Shown one piece after another: positions 43,813 to 55,814 of a DNA stretch of 64,000 bases (its first letter is position 1; each line of letters begins with the position of its first letter). Origin of the DNA: Ampelocalamus luodianensis. Lineage: Eukaryota; Streptophyta; Magnoliopsida; Poales; Poaceae. The notes beneath the pieces are model-generated. The model searched no databases. It was not told the DNA's origin and saw nothing but the letters and a program-made list of their open reading frames with translations. The stretch is from positions 33,539,609 to 33,603,608 of the forward strand of contig CM070620.1 of the NCBI GenBank assembly GCA_036346255.1, in the 5' to 3' direction. The translations under genes were made by a program, and so were the position numbers.

Positions 43813-45779
43813 TGTAACACCCGACTTAGGGTTTGTATTTCAAATGTAAAATTTTGAGGAGAAATAAAAACTTTTGTTGTCTCATCAAATCATTTGGAAG
43901 TTTTCCAAATTTTCCTAGCAATTTCCATTTTCGAATTAAATTCTTGTGAATGGAAATTGTTGTCAACAAATTCTTAGCTTTCAAACTTGTGATCATCCTC
44001 TGAAATTATTTTCCTATCATCTTGATCATCCTATCTACCTCCTGAATTATTTCACAATTTTTAGATTTTATTTGCTATTTCAAAGGCCAAGTCAAACTAG
44101 TTTGAATTTCTGGTCAAACCCTTAGGCAGCAGCTTGTGAATTTTCTTGGGAGAAATCTAATGCATGAAAATTCCTGGAAAATTTACACAAGGATGTCCTC
44201 TGTCCCAGGAAGCTACCATAAAAATGTCAGAAATTTTGGAGCTCTGGAACTACCTCTAAAAATTCCTCAAACCTTCTCTCTCTTTTAAAACAAATTACGA
44301 AAACACTTGTTCCTCGGGCCCAACCCAACTCGGCTCGAGTCAGACCCGCACCACTTGACTCGGTCGCACCGCCTGGTTGCACCGTCGCGAGCCGATGGTG
44401 TCGGCCGTCCGGTGAAGATCGAGCGGTCCACGTTGCTTGTCTCGTCGACTGTCAGAATGCATACATCGATCTCGGCCGTCGTTTTAGATCCAACGGTCGG
44501 TGTGATCTTGATCGAGTCAAACCATTCCTTGTCTTTGCACGGACCCGTCTCGAGCCGTTTTGCCACCGTCGGCGTGTGGGCCCCACTGTCGAGTTCTTCC
44601 TCGCCGACTCCGGCGCCTCTGGGCTCGTGGCGATCGCGCATGCGTGCCACGCAGCTTCGTCGCCGCCACGCCGGGGCGCGTGTGCCTTGGAGAATCGCGA
44701 GAGCTCACCTATCTCTTTAGGTCACCCATTCGACCTCGCGTGCATTCGTGCTTTCTCGCGCGCTTCTTTGTCTCGGCGGGTGAAGTCGAAAGTAGCGCCG
44801 CCCGTGTCGCGCCGCCCTTGAGCGGCGACGCACCACCGTGATCCACGCTCGACGCCGCCTCCATTTGCCCAACCGGGTCCTGGAGTCGATGAATCACCGG
44901 GCGGTATCGTCGTCTCGCCTCGGCGATCTCGGTCCGTGAGCTCGTTTGCGATCGGTGAGTTTCTAACCGTCACCTAGTCCCTTAGGATCGCATCGATGCG
45001 AGTCTAACGGTGACTTCATTTTCATCTTTGGTGCATCGTTGCGGGCGTCAGGCCAATTCTTCTCCAAGATCGGTTTCGCGCGTGGAAATTCCGGCTACCT
45101 CGGACCTTCTTCGTCGGCGTTATCGTGTGCTTCTTGCTCACGGTGTTGGCGAAGCTTAAGCACACCTTCGAGTCTTCTAGAAGTGCATATCGCCTTCTCG
45201 TGCGGCGTGTCTTCTTCTCGCCTCAGTTCGCGCCATTTCTCGCCACGGCATCCCGTGGTCGCGTCACGCCATCGTGTTCGCAAGATCTTGCGAACTTGTA
45301 GGTATCACTCACTCGCCGAAACTCTTTGGTTTGCTTGATCGGTTTGCGGCGCCGTACGCGTCCCCGTCGCGTCTTGGGTGAGCCGGCGGAGTTTAGTTAT
45401 CGCTAAACTTTGTTTAGTTAGGTCAGCGACTTGTGGGCCCTCTGCAGTTGTCGCGTTTAGAATCTTTAATCCGGCTGGTATTTGTTCTGCAGTCGCGCCA
45501 TGTGGGTCCATCTTTGTCGATTAGGGTTGTGTAGCTCTGGTTATCGCGTTTTCTCGTCGGTAGCGTATTTCTGTGAGAGTATGTTAGGTTTGCACTTTGA
45601 TAAGTCAAGGCGTATTCTTAAGTGCGCCTTGACGTCACCGTTAGCGCTTCTTTGGGTCAAGTTTGACCTAGTCGCCGTTTCTCATGTGGTCCGCTTTGTC
45701 GGTGTCTAGGGCTAGTTGGTGTGGGTAGAAAAAGGATTAAATGCTTTAGTATTTACGTAATGTGTTTTACTGTTGTCTT

Positions 45780-46190
45780 TGTTAATTCATTTAAACTTAG
45801 AAAATTCGTAACTAATTCAATTTTTCTCCAAATCACTTGAAACCAGTTCTGTTAATTTTAATTTTAAATGTAATATTTACCAAAATTAGATTCAACCATG
45901 TTTCTGTTAGCTAGAATCTGGTTATTGAATAATTGGTGTATTATGTACTTTCCAATTTAGAAAATTCCTATCTTTCTCAATAATTGTCCAAATCTAATGA
46001 ATCAATTTTGTAAATTTTCATTTTTAGTGTACTATTTATCAGAATAGATTTTAGATACTGTTTCTGTTCATGAAAAATTTGTTAAGCAATTAACTAGTGT
46101 TTTGATGTGTTTTTAGCTTAGAAAATTCATAGAAAATTCTTAATAACTTAAAATGATTTGTTCTCTGTTTCTAAAATTTTGTTATATCTT
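45780..46190 (+). repeat. ~160-bp periodic units in F LTR
   Basis: A CTTAGAAAATTC core recurs at about 45797, 45957 and 46118 (spacing 160 and 161 bp). Each is followed by a TTCTCCAAAT/TGTCCAAATCT-like block and a TTCTGTT block. H has similar text near 63930-64000 on the other strand. Confidence 0.65.
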
Positions 46191-46644
46191 GCTTAGGTTC
46201 TTTGTGTGAGTTTGGTATGTTTTGTTGTTGTTGTATGTCCGAGTTTTGTCGGTGTTATTCGTTCTTATTATTGTTGTTTGTTCAATCGTTAGGCGACATT
46301 TGCGGTAACCACGAGGCGATCCTCGCAGCGAGTTGAGCATTCGAGCAACAAAGAATGAACAAGCGATTTGATCATGATAATCCCAGTATTTTAAAATCTA
46401 ATATTTTGTTTAATTTGTATGTATGCATTGCTTAATTTGTGTTAAATTGATTAGTTAAATCCGTAGTTGCATATCCACGTAGACAAAATATTGATCTCTA
46501 CTACGAGCCTAGGTTATTTCTTTGTGATTAGAGGTGTTGGATGATCTCTTGTCACTTAGTAGATCGGGTCAAATTGCTTAGACATGCTTAGTATCGGTAG
46601 AAATGGGCGGTTATCGACTTAGTCGGTAACCTTGATCACCTAAC

Positions 46645-46649
46645 ATCTT
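46645..46649. repeat. Target site duplication ATCTT flanking LTR G (left)
   Basis: ATCTT precedes TATAACACCC and recurs at 49445-49449 after GTATTACA; the right copy is also present in the F 5' LTR at 37795-37799. Confidence 0.85.
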
Positions 46650-49444
46650 TATAACACCCGGGATCCACATTACCCTGGAATGCTACTTAACCACTCTGAC
46701 TAGCCAATAATTTCAAGACAAAATTAATTCGCGACAACTCTGAGACAAGAAGCACTAAGCGGAAGCATAAACAACTAAGGAATAAAGATGACGGTAACAA
46801 GTTCAATAATTAAACAACCTCTAGCAGATTAAACAAAGAATGGTTCACAAATCCATCCTTATTTAACAACAAAAATCATCCACAAATAGTTAAGCATTTG
46901 GCTAGAATTTCATCGTCTTTATTACAACATGAGTTGATGAACCAAGTGCATTATTGTGGTGCCGCTCTACCCATCCATGAATGCTCAACAATCACTGTAG
47001 GGGAAACAAGGGTGAGATAAAAATCTCAGCAAGCAAACTGTTTAACAGGCTAATCAGCCTACAAATATATATACAACATCATTAAAGTATCCAAATGTCC
47101 ACATCCATAATGTGAATCCACATTCATTTACAAGCCAATTAAACTACAATGATATTAAGCATCAAAATCCAATCCCCATAATGATCACAATTATAGCCTC
47201 AACCATATTTACTACCAATGATAGTAAAATATTAACAATTAAATCTTGATCAACTGCTTCATGTTAATCACCACTACCACTACCAATGACAATAAAGTAT
47301 TAACATGTTTTACCTCATAACTTTACTATTTCTCGCATTCACAACTGCTATCCACAATTACCACAAGAGAGAAGAATCTCATGCCACAATCACAACCTCT
47401 ACCATACCACAAGGATGAACCCCACTCCACAACCACAACCACAATACTCATACCACAAGAGACTCTCATGAGTCAATTTCCACATTGCAACTATGAAGTT
47501 GCGTTTGATTACAAAATAAATTCACCTCAATATCTTGCATAAGAATGCAAATGATCTTTCCACAATGTAATGCATATGTATGCTATGCTCCACTGCACCT
47601 TTACCCAACAAGGTAAAGGTATGCATCGTCTTTCTGGCAATGCGATGTTGTACTGCAGTCTGATCGCGGCTATAAGCGGCGACATCCACAATGCAAATGT
47701 CATGATATGTCATGAATGATATGATATGATAATCATAAACCACAAGAATTTAACCACGAGATCAACAACGTACTCATCATGAATATTTTCTCATAATCCA
47801 CATGTGTCTCGTTAAGCACAATACCAGCGTGTCATAAGACCATTACCACATAACCCACACCGATTCACCAAGATCAAAATCAATCGATCTAGATGAAACT
47901 CTATCACATAGACCACCACATGATCATCATGAAAATAACCACAATGAATTATCAACATGTCCACCTTGAGTTTATTCTCATATTCCGCATTTGGCTCATT
48001 ACGCGAATTACCACAATACTACCCAAACTCATCCAAACATAGCAATTGATTAATATCTTGCTACCACTTTCTTACTTAGAAAACATGTAACCATGGCATA
48101 TCATTTAACACTCGTCAATCATGCATAGTGCAAGTAGTAAGAAAAAGCGGGTTAAACCGTAGCACAACGCTACATTTACTTGCCTTCCACGATGCGGCGT
48201 TAGCGGCAAAGATGATACTCCTAAACCTGAGGCTTCACCTCCTAAACAGGTAAAATAATTTCAATTAAGACATAATATACTCAGCGCTACTAATCGGCAT
48301 TCTACAACGCTTGCTTGCGACTCAAAGCGAGTTTACAAAGCTGAAACTGAAAAACAACGTTTCCTGCCATATACCGTTCCTGGACAGCGCACGGTAATTG
48401 ACATAACTCATGAACAGGAAGTCAAAAGAGGTAAACCCAATTTCTGTAGATTCTTAACTGACTAATCTACAATACTCTAGTTGACACGAAAAACCAATTC
48501 GGCCAAAATATTAGGCTAACCATTGTCTGAACTTTCAGTACAGAACTGCCTACACAATCGAACAGCAAAACTAAAATGACCATAACTTTTAATAGGTAAC
48601 TCCGAATTGATAGTTCTTTATCAATCTGAAAAGGTTATCTAATTACCTACAATAACCTAGTTGGGTGAACTTTCAGATTCTTCCAATTTCCCTATCATAT
48701 TTTAGGAAATATCCAGACAGTTTATTCTCGTCAGATTTCTGGCAGCAGATACTAAATCGACCATAACTTTTGACTCAGACCTCGGAATCGAGTGATCTTC
48801 GCGGCTACTGAAAGATAACGACATAACCCACATAACTCTAGGATATGAAATCTTAAAATTCAGCTTCTAAATACACGAAAATACCCACGCAAGGTTCTGG
48901 ACAGAATTGAATCTTCTGCAGCCCAACAATTAACCAACAATTCTAATCGGTTTCGCATCTACTAAGGATCAAACAGCGGGAAGGCATCTCGTTACCCTTG
49001 TAGAACCTCTAGAACTCGCTGAACCAATCCCACACAAGACTTCTTCTCCTTCTTCTCCTTCTTCTCCTTCTTCTCTTCCTCTCTTTCTCCTTCTTGCATG
49101 AGAGCAGCAGCCTAGACGAAGGGAATCGCGAGGAGCAGCACCAGGCAGGGGGAGCGCAAGGGAGAGGGGAGGATTCGGCCAAGGGTGAGGAGAAGGCGGC
49201 TGCAAGTGGGAGGAGAGAAAGGGAGGCGGCTAGGGTTTGGGAGGTGGCTCCTCCCCCTTTGGCCGGCCACTACAGGGGCGGATGGGCCAAGGCCCAGCCC
49301 AAGTAGGTGAAAAACACAGAAAAACCCCTCTCTTTTCTTGTCTTTGCTGAATTCTGAAATTAAACTCTTCCCGATTAAATAATTCTCTACCGATTAAATT
49401 TAATTAACCCGATTCTTGACTTCTCACACTTCCGGAGTATTACA
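46650..49444 (-). mobile_element. Solo LTR G nested in F 3' LTR
   Basis: 2795 bp between ATCTT duplications. In minus sense it starts TGTAATACTCCGGAAG and ends CCCGGGTGTTATA, so the final CA reads TA. Minus-sense CCAAACCCTAGCCGCC and a GAAGAAGG microsatellite (49039-49096) sit in the usual GC-rich transcribed part. No primer site, polypurine tract or coding region lies inside, so it is a single LTR, presumably left by recombination between two. AT-rich sequence at 46700-48000 holds nothing else. Confidence 0.85.
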
Positions 49445-50735
49445 ATCTTCTATAACTTTATGTTTCAGCATTTTTGCTATGTTTAATTGCAAAACTAAAG
49501 CTGAAAACAAAATGATTTAGACTTGGGCTGTGGTATGATTGGTGTGATCTGTTGGGTGTGATCGGAATGGTGCCCGAGTCAACAAGGACCGAACATCTTG
49601 TTACACTGAACCAAGCATTTTGCATGCTAACCACACTAGAGTATATGGGACCTCTCTTGACCTAGTACTTTGGCGTGTATTGGCTCCGGTCGCAGGAGGT
49701 CGCGGGAGGATGGAGGTGGGAGCATGGTAGTTGTCCAAAAGCTTTATCTGAGTGGGTAGTTGTCTTTTCGGCTTTACCATGTAGCGTATGGATTTCTATC
49801 CATACGAGCGGCTCGTAGTTAATACACAATATTGGAAAAAGTCTCGTAGGACTTAGTTGTGGCATACCTTCGGAAGTGTGCTTTGGCTTAAAGGCGATGC
49901 AAGTGTGGGTACATTGGTACACCTGCAGGTTTAAAACTATTCGAATAGCCTCGTCTAGGTTATGGACACGCTTGGCAAGGTCTTCCAAGAGTTAGACTAC
50001 AACATTTAAATTAAAACTTGATGGGAGTGCGAATGCAGGATTCGTGCTATTGTTGTAGTGACTATTGGGGTAGTCACCTCTAGGTTGTTTATCTTTCTCT
50101 TTTGTTAGTATTACCTTTACTATATTTCAACATTAAAAACAATTGCAAACTTGCCTTCAAACCGTATTATATTATTGCAAATGAAAATTGGCTTTATGCA
50201 AATGAAACATATGGCCTCCACCAACCAAGCTGCATGTAGCTTATGAGCAGTGCGCTAGTTCACACGTCGGTCTTGCGGGTACAAAGACAATCTTTGTACT
50301 CGGTGCTTTGCTTAATGTTTTGTTGCGAGAGGAAGAAGGTGAGCCCCAAGGGCCTCACTTACGTGAGTGTGTTGCCGTTTCGTGGGCGACTAGACTTGGC
50401 GGTCGGTCGGATGCCTTGTGGGTTGGAGGCACGATTGGCTTTGTTTATAGCCATCTTATGGCACTTTGCTTCATTGTCTTCTCTCTGTTATTTATGTATC
50501 TTGTGGCTGTCGGCCTTTATGCGTAATAACTCTACTATTTGTTTATCTTCCGTTTGGTAGTGTAGTGTTTGGACTCTATGTTTGGAATGGAGTTGATGTC
50601 TAATTTTGTACCGAGGTGTGTATCTTTGCTTTACGGGAAGTATACATATCTCGAGATCGATTTATTTGATTTGTGATGCTAGGACCGGTGGTTGGTTAAG
50701 CATTACAAGCCAAATAAATTGGGGTCCTCACGGTT

Positions 50736-52396
50736 GCTCGCGGCTTGCCGGCGATTACGACCGGCGGCGCTAACCAAGGGCATGGGCGGATGTAGAATAG
50801 CAAGCGCTCCCTAATGGGAGTAGTCCGACGGCCGAGCCGGTCCAGAGCGGCGGCTAGCCGCGAGCGGCGGCGGCGGGTTATACGGCAAAAGTGCATGCAG
50901 CTAAACCGAGCGTCTCAGTACAATCTCGTGGTTGCTTATGCTACCTAAAGGTTTAGGGAGGTCACCTGGAGCTGTGAGAAGCTTGGGGAAGTCGGAGGTG
51001 GTTGGGCGATGTGCGCGGAGAAGAAGAGTGGCGGCGATGCGGCTTTGCGAGGAGAGAAAACCCTGAGCAAAACCAAGACCAGTGAGTGCTTGGATCAGCT
51101 CTAGGAGCTCAAGGTCAAGCTATAAGAGCAAAGAATCGAAGGATAGTTTACCAAAATGAAGTGGGAGATGAAGAGGTTTGTTCTTCGACCGAAAATGAGA
51201 CAATCCTCAATTCAATAGAAGCCTGTCAATCAATCACAAAATTGATTGAGGGTTTAGATCGATGGACTAAAGCACGTGCGGTGGCGGAGGATTGAAGATA
51301 ATACCTTCGGGTGAGAAATGGCACGAGGTGTCTTGGGAGCACGCTCTGGACTCGACAGAGAGCTCGACGATGAACCGAGGCTACAAGGCAAGATAGGAGC
51401 TGAGCTTAGCTAAAATGGAAGCGGCAATGAGCAGGAAGGAGGAAAGAACCATGCGGTTGGAGCTACAGAGAAACGAGCTCGGCTAGCTTCCCTCCTCTCA
51501 CAACCGAGGAGAAGTGAGGGAGAGCGAAGGGCTTGAGGGTGATAAAGCCGAGAGCGTTGGGGGTGGGTGCGGTGTGCGAGGGGAGCTCGGGGATAGGCCG
51601 ACGGCGCGGTGAGGTGATGGCGGCTCGGCGTGAGCGGCCGTGTGGCGAGGAGCTCTGCGCGCGTCGGCCTAAGAAGAAGAAAGGCTCGACAGGCGGGCCC
51701 GCGGCAGCGGCGACTCGGGCGTGGGGTGACTCACGCTCGTGGTGAGTGGAGTCGATAGATCGAGATCGGGCGGATGAGATTGACGAGGCGTTCGGACAGT
51801 CAAGCGATGGAAAGATGCGGGCGCGGATGCTTGATCCAACGGTCGCATGTCTCGGTGCATTTAGGTGGTTGGGTTGAGTCCGGTTGCGAGTCGGACTCAG
51901 TCGGAGGAACAATACTAGGTCGGGGTTTAGGTTTAGAGTTGGTGAAATTAAAGAATCAGATTTCTACTTTGACCGATTAACTTAAAAATAGAAATAAAAA
52001 TCATGAAATCATGAAATAAATTGTGGGGTTCTGAGGAGATATAGTTCCCATAAAAATTATGAAACCCCACTGTTCATATTAAAATTTGTGACATTTAAAA
52101 TTCAAACATGTTGTATGTCTATGAGCGTTGTTTGAATTTTCATTAGGTTCAAACTAGTCCCAAAATTCGGAAAAATTATATTTATTCATGAGAATTAATG
52201 TAGTATTTGATTAAATTGGTTTCAGATGATGATCACAACTTTTTATCACTGATTCGAATTGAAATGTGAATTTTGATGTGTATGTTCACCCCAAATTAGA
52301 TTTTCCAAGTACAATATATTATGGAAATGTTTTGAAATCAATAATGCATGCTAGTGAAATACATATTAATCCATTTTAATTGGTTGGGCTATGACA
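50736..52396 (-). repeat. Element E 3' LTR, proximal part
   Basis: Resumes E's LTR after F. 50736-51610 matches 61166-62039; the rest has no partner in the window because H cuts the other copy. Ends on the + strand with GGGCTATGACA, which in sense is the LTR start TGTCATAGCCC. Confidence 0.9.
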
Positions 52397-52412
52397 AACC
52401 TCCCCCCCTTAC
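52397..52412 (-). other. Element E polypurine tract
   Basis: AACCTCCCCCCCTTAC, in sense GTAAGGGGGGGAGGTT, directly precedes the 3' LTR. An inverted repeat AGATCTCG...CGAGATCT (52416-52434) lies just upstream in sense and is common at this place in such elements. Confidence 0.92.
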
Positions 52413-52552
52413 AAAAGATCTCGACCCGAGATCTGGGTGGAGAAGAATTAGAAAGTTTTCATTAGAAGTTATAATTTATGTTGTCTTGATTTCCTTCAAA
52501 GATAGTGTTGACATGTTATAATTATGCTATAAGAATAATTTTGTTTACATTG

Positions 52553-52897
52553 CTATGTTTTACCTTTCCTTTCTTGATCTGAAGGCACTTCATGTAGAGA
52601 AGAGGTGCGGATATCTTGCTCGCATCCGGTCTTCACGTTCCCAAGTTGCTTCATCTTCCGTGTGGTTGCTCCATTGGACCTTGACGAACTTGATGTCACG
52701 ATTCCTCGTCTTGCGCTCGGTTTCTTGAGGATACGAATCGGGCTCTCGATAAGATAGATCGGGTTGCAAGTCGAGTTTGTCCAACTCTGTTGCTTAGTTG
52801 GGACTCGAAGACATTTCTTGAGTTGGGAGACATGGAAGGCGTTATGCGCGTCTGAAAGTGATGGTGGCAACTCCAACCAGTAGGCCACCGATCCCAA
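52553..52897 (-). pseudogene. Element E integrase C-terminus, chromodomain-like
   Basis: In minus sense: AYWLELPPSLSDAHNAFHVSQLKKCLRVP, then (in a second frame) RKTRNRDIKFVKVQWSNHTED. The first half is the conserved integrase tail, the second the short chromodomain-like module of Tekay/Del elements. A shift near 52780 separates them. Confidence 0.8.
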
Positions 52898-53900
52898 CTT
52901 TGCTAGAATTTACCTTTGATTTGGAAGCGACGAACTCCTTTCATAGGAGAGACTTTAAGATAAACATGATCGTCCACTTGAAACTCAACTCGCGGCGGCG
53001 GCGGTGGCATATGACTTCGGCGTGATTGAGCCGTCCTAAGTCGTTCACGAATGACACGAACTTGTTCTTGACATCTTCCACCAAGGTTGGGCCATAGAAT
53101 GGCCTCTCCCGACCGGACCAGTCAAAGCGTTCTACAAGCTCTCCCATACAATGCTTGAATGGTGACATCTAAATCTGGATTGGAAGCTGTTGTTGTATGA
53201 GAACTTCGGCAAGCGGTAAACATTTTTTCCCAACTATCGCCAGTAGGATAACACGCAAGCCGGAGAAGGTCTTCCAAAACTTGGTTTACCCTCTCGGTTT
53301 GTCCATCCGTTTGAGGTGATAAGCGGAGCTAAAGGATAGGTTGGTCCCCATTGCTTGATGCAAGCGATTCGAGAAATGAGAGGTGAATTGGGGACCTGCA
53401 TGCGAAACAATCACCTTCGGTACACCATGGAGACAAACAATTTTAGAAATATAAAGTTACGCTAGTTTGGCCGGTGTAAGTGGTCTTGACAGAATAAAAT
53501 GGGCAACCTTGGTTAAGCGATCCACAATCACCCATATAGAATCAAATCAATTTTAATTCTAGGAAGGCGGTGATGAAATCCATGCCAACTTCTTCCCATT
53601 TCGATGGGGAATGGCGGGGATATAGAGTGCGGTGGCTTCAAATGCTCGACCTTAACTCTTTGACATAGATCGCACTCGGCCACATCTTTGTGCAACGTCT
53701 TGCTTCATTCCGCTCCACCACAGTTTCTTTTTCAAATCTGATACATTTCGTACTCCCGGGGTGGATAGAGAATTTTGAGTTATGGGCCTCCTTGAGAATC
53801 AATTCTCTCAAGTGGCGTCGGATGGTACCACCATACGGTTTCCAAACCATAGAGTACCACGGGCATCTTGCTTAAAACATTTAGCCTTGCTTTGTTTCAT
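52898..53900 (-). pseudogene. Element E integrase core (degenerate)
   Basis: Minus sense: LILKEAHNSKFSIHPGSTK with zinc-finger remnants at 53850-53638, GMDFITAF near 53575, QTDGQTERVNQVLEDLLR near 53315-53260, and RPFYGPTLVEDVKNKF near 53100. Many stops; the catalytic Asp and Glu neighbourhoods are visible but in different frames. Confidence 0.75.
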
Positions 53901-54580
53901 TAGTTCTAAAATTTGAGCCATACGAATCGGTTTTAGGCTTCCTTAATCTGGTCCTCAAGTGTGCAAGTCACCTTTGAGGGCTGCATGCTAACCTTCTTCA
54001 ACTATCTCGGTGTAGGCCTTGCAATGCGGCACATATACCCGAGAAAAAGGAGTTCCGACAAGCGGTTGCATTGAGATTTTACGCTCAATGCGTCGGCCTG
54101 ACATTAGCCTTCCCTGGATGGTAATGGAGTCCCATATCATAATATTTAATCAACTCAAGCCATCTTCTTTGCCTCAAGTTCAGGTTGGCTTGGGTGAAAA
54201 TATATTTAAGGCTCTTATGGTCGGTGTAGATCTATAGCGATTACCGATGAGGTAATGTCGCCAAATCTTCAAGGCATGAACTACAGTGCAAGCTCTGGGT
54301 CGTGTGTGGGATAATTGGCCTCATGGGGCCTCAATTGCCTCGATGCATAGGCCACCACTTGGCCTCTGCATGAGCACACAACCGAGCCCGTGGCGAGATG
54401 CATCACGATGAGATATCAAAGCTCTTGTGAATGTGCAGCGAGAACAAGCACGGGAGCTTCATGGGCATTCTTCGAGGTTTGGAAGCTTTGCTCGCATTCT
54501 GCATCCCACTCAAATTTCTTTTCTTTCTTTATAAGTTGGGTCATAGGCTTTGCAATTTTCGAGAAATTCTTGATGAACCT
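53901..54580 (-). pseudogene. Element E RNase H (degenerate)
   Basis: Minus sense: VVAYASRQLRPHEANYP near 54350-54305, then IYTDHKSLKYIF near 54235-54190, then LNLRQRRWLELIKYYDMGLHYHPGKANV near 54180-54100. It is in the normal place between RT and integrase. Confidence 0.75.
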
Positions 54581-55383
54581 ACGGTAGTATCCATAAGTCC
54601 AAGAAAACTACGAATGTCGGTGGCGCTCTTGGGTTGCTTCCACTCAGGACATCTTGCACCTTACTAGGATCAACAGCGACACCGCCCTTAGATAGGATAT
54701 GTCCCAAGAAACTAACCTCTCGAAGCCAAAACTCACATTTCTTTGAATTTGGCGTCACAGTGATGGTGGTGAAGCTTTTCTAACACTAGTCTCAAGTGTT
54801 GCTCGTGCTCAAGATCGGACTTAGAGTAGATAAGGATATCGTCGATGAAAACCACTACAAACTGATCCAAATACTCCATGAATACCGAATTCATGAGGTT
54901 CATGAAATAAGTGGGGCATTGGTCAAACCAAAGGACATGGCGTGTACTCGTACAACCCGTGCGAGTAGAGAAGGCGGTCTTGAATGTCCTCGGTTCTAAC
55001 TTTCTCGATGGTAGCCTAACCTCAAGTCAATTTTGGAGAACACCTAAGCTCCACTAAGCTGGTCAAAAGGTCATCGATCCATGAGCGAATACTTGTTCTT
55101 GGCGGTGACCTCATTCAACGAGCAGTAGTCAACACACATCCGTAGACTCTTGTCTTTCTTCTTGACAAAGAGTCGGGCATCCCCAAGGCGAGGAGCTAGG
55201 CACGATGAAACCCTTGTCTTGCAACTCCTTAAGTTGTTCTTTCAGATGCGCTAGCTCATTGGGCGGCATCCGATCGACCTTTTGAGATGGGCGCGGTGCA
55301 GGTGCAAGCTCAATGACAAACTCTACCTCTCGGTCGGGGGCATTCTGGAAGTTCCTCGGGAACACATCGGGATACTCACTCAC
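54581..55383 (-). pseudogene. Element E reverse transcriptase (degenerate)
   Basis: Minus sense: SEYPDVFP then MPPNELAHLKEQLKELQDKGFIVPSSSPWGCP at 55270-55175, LNEVTAKNKYS near 55115, FSKIDLRLGY near 55040-55010, and the catalytic LDQFVVVFIDDILIYSKSDL at 54880-54820. Several small indels break the frame. Confidence 0.83.
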
Positions 55384-55512
55384 TATTGGTACCTCCTCTA
55401 GCGAGAGAGAGTACTCGCCTCTAAAGCATATAGGTGAGAACTACCCACTAAAGGTGCAAAGGCGACTGGATGCCGTCCTCGCTAGTCATCTGAAATAGAC
55501 CATTGGGCACAA

Positions 55513-55722
55513 TCAATCTTCCCGATTCTTAGATAACCAATCCATCCCTAAGATAACATCAATGCCCACCGAACTTATCACTATTAAGTTTCTTTGAAAA
55601 GTTAACATTTTGTATTTCAATTTTACGTCCCTACGGACTTGATCGGTGTAGAAAACCGACCACAGGGTGAATGTGATAAGGCGGGTGAAGTGTATGTATC
55701 TTGAATTAGTTAAGTGCAGCAT
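55513..55722 (-). pseudogene. Element E protease remnant
   Basis: Minus sense: a frame ending GIDVILGMDWLSKN (about 55560-55515), the conserved second block of the Tekay/Del protease. The DSGAS active-site block upstream near 55760 is only faintly recognisable. Confidence 0.7.
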
Positions 55723-55814
55723 ACTCGTTTTTAATAAAAGAATCGGATGCTCCGAGAATCAAATAAAACCGATGCAGGACATGAATTAACAAGTAGTGTA
55801 CCTAGCACGCGGCG
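55723..55814 (-). other. Element E gag-protease junction
   Basis: Short stretch joining the end of gag to protease in minus sense; no separate feature. Confidence 0.4.

Larger units (their letters stand above)
34751..50730 (+). mobile_element. Element F: Tekay/Del-like gypsy retrotransposon with composite LTRs
   Basis: A 16 kb element on the + strand within E's 3' LTR, bounded by CGGTT duplications. LTRs start TGTAACA(G/C)CC and end GGGGTCCTCA. The interior (39091-43812) has a Met-type primer site, gag, protease, RT, RNase H, integrase and a chromodomain-like tail, all with many small frameshifts. Both LTRs carry the foreign LTR G at the same internal point. The 5' LTR is 4340 bp and the 3' LTR 6918 bp because of a deletion in the former. 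Confidence 0.9.
43813..50730 (+). repeat. Element F 3' LTR (complete, carries LTR G)
   Basis: Starts TGTAACACCCGACTTAGG and ends GGGGTCCTCA, followed by the CGGTT duplication. Without G (46650-49444) and one ATCTT it would be about 4.1 kb. Its 45220-46649 part is absent from the 5' LTR. Its 46560-46640 stretch (GGGCGGTTATCGACTTAG) is also found in H near 63310-63360, showing a shared family ancestry. Confidence 0.9.
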
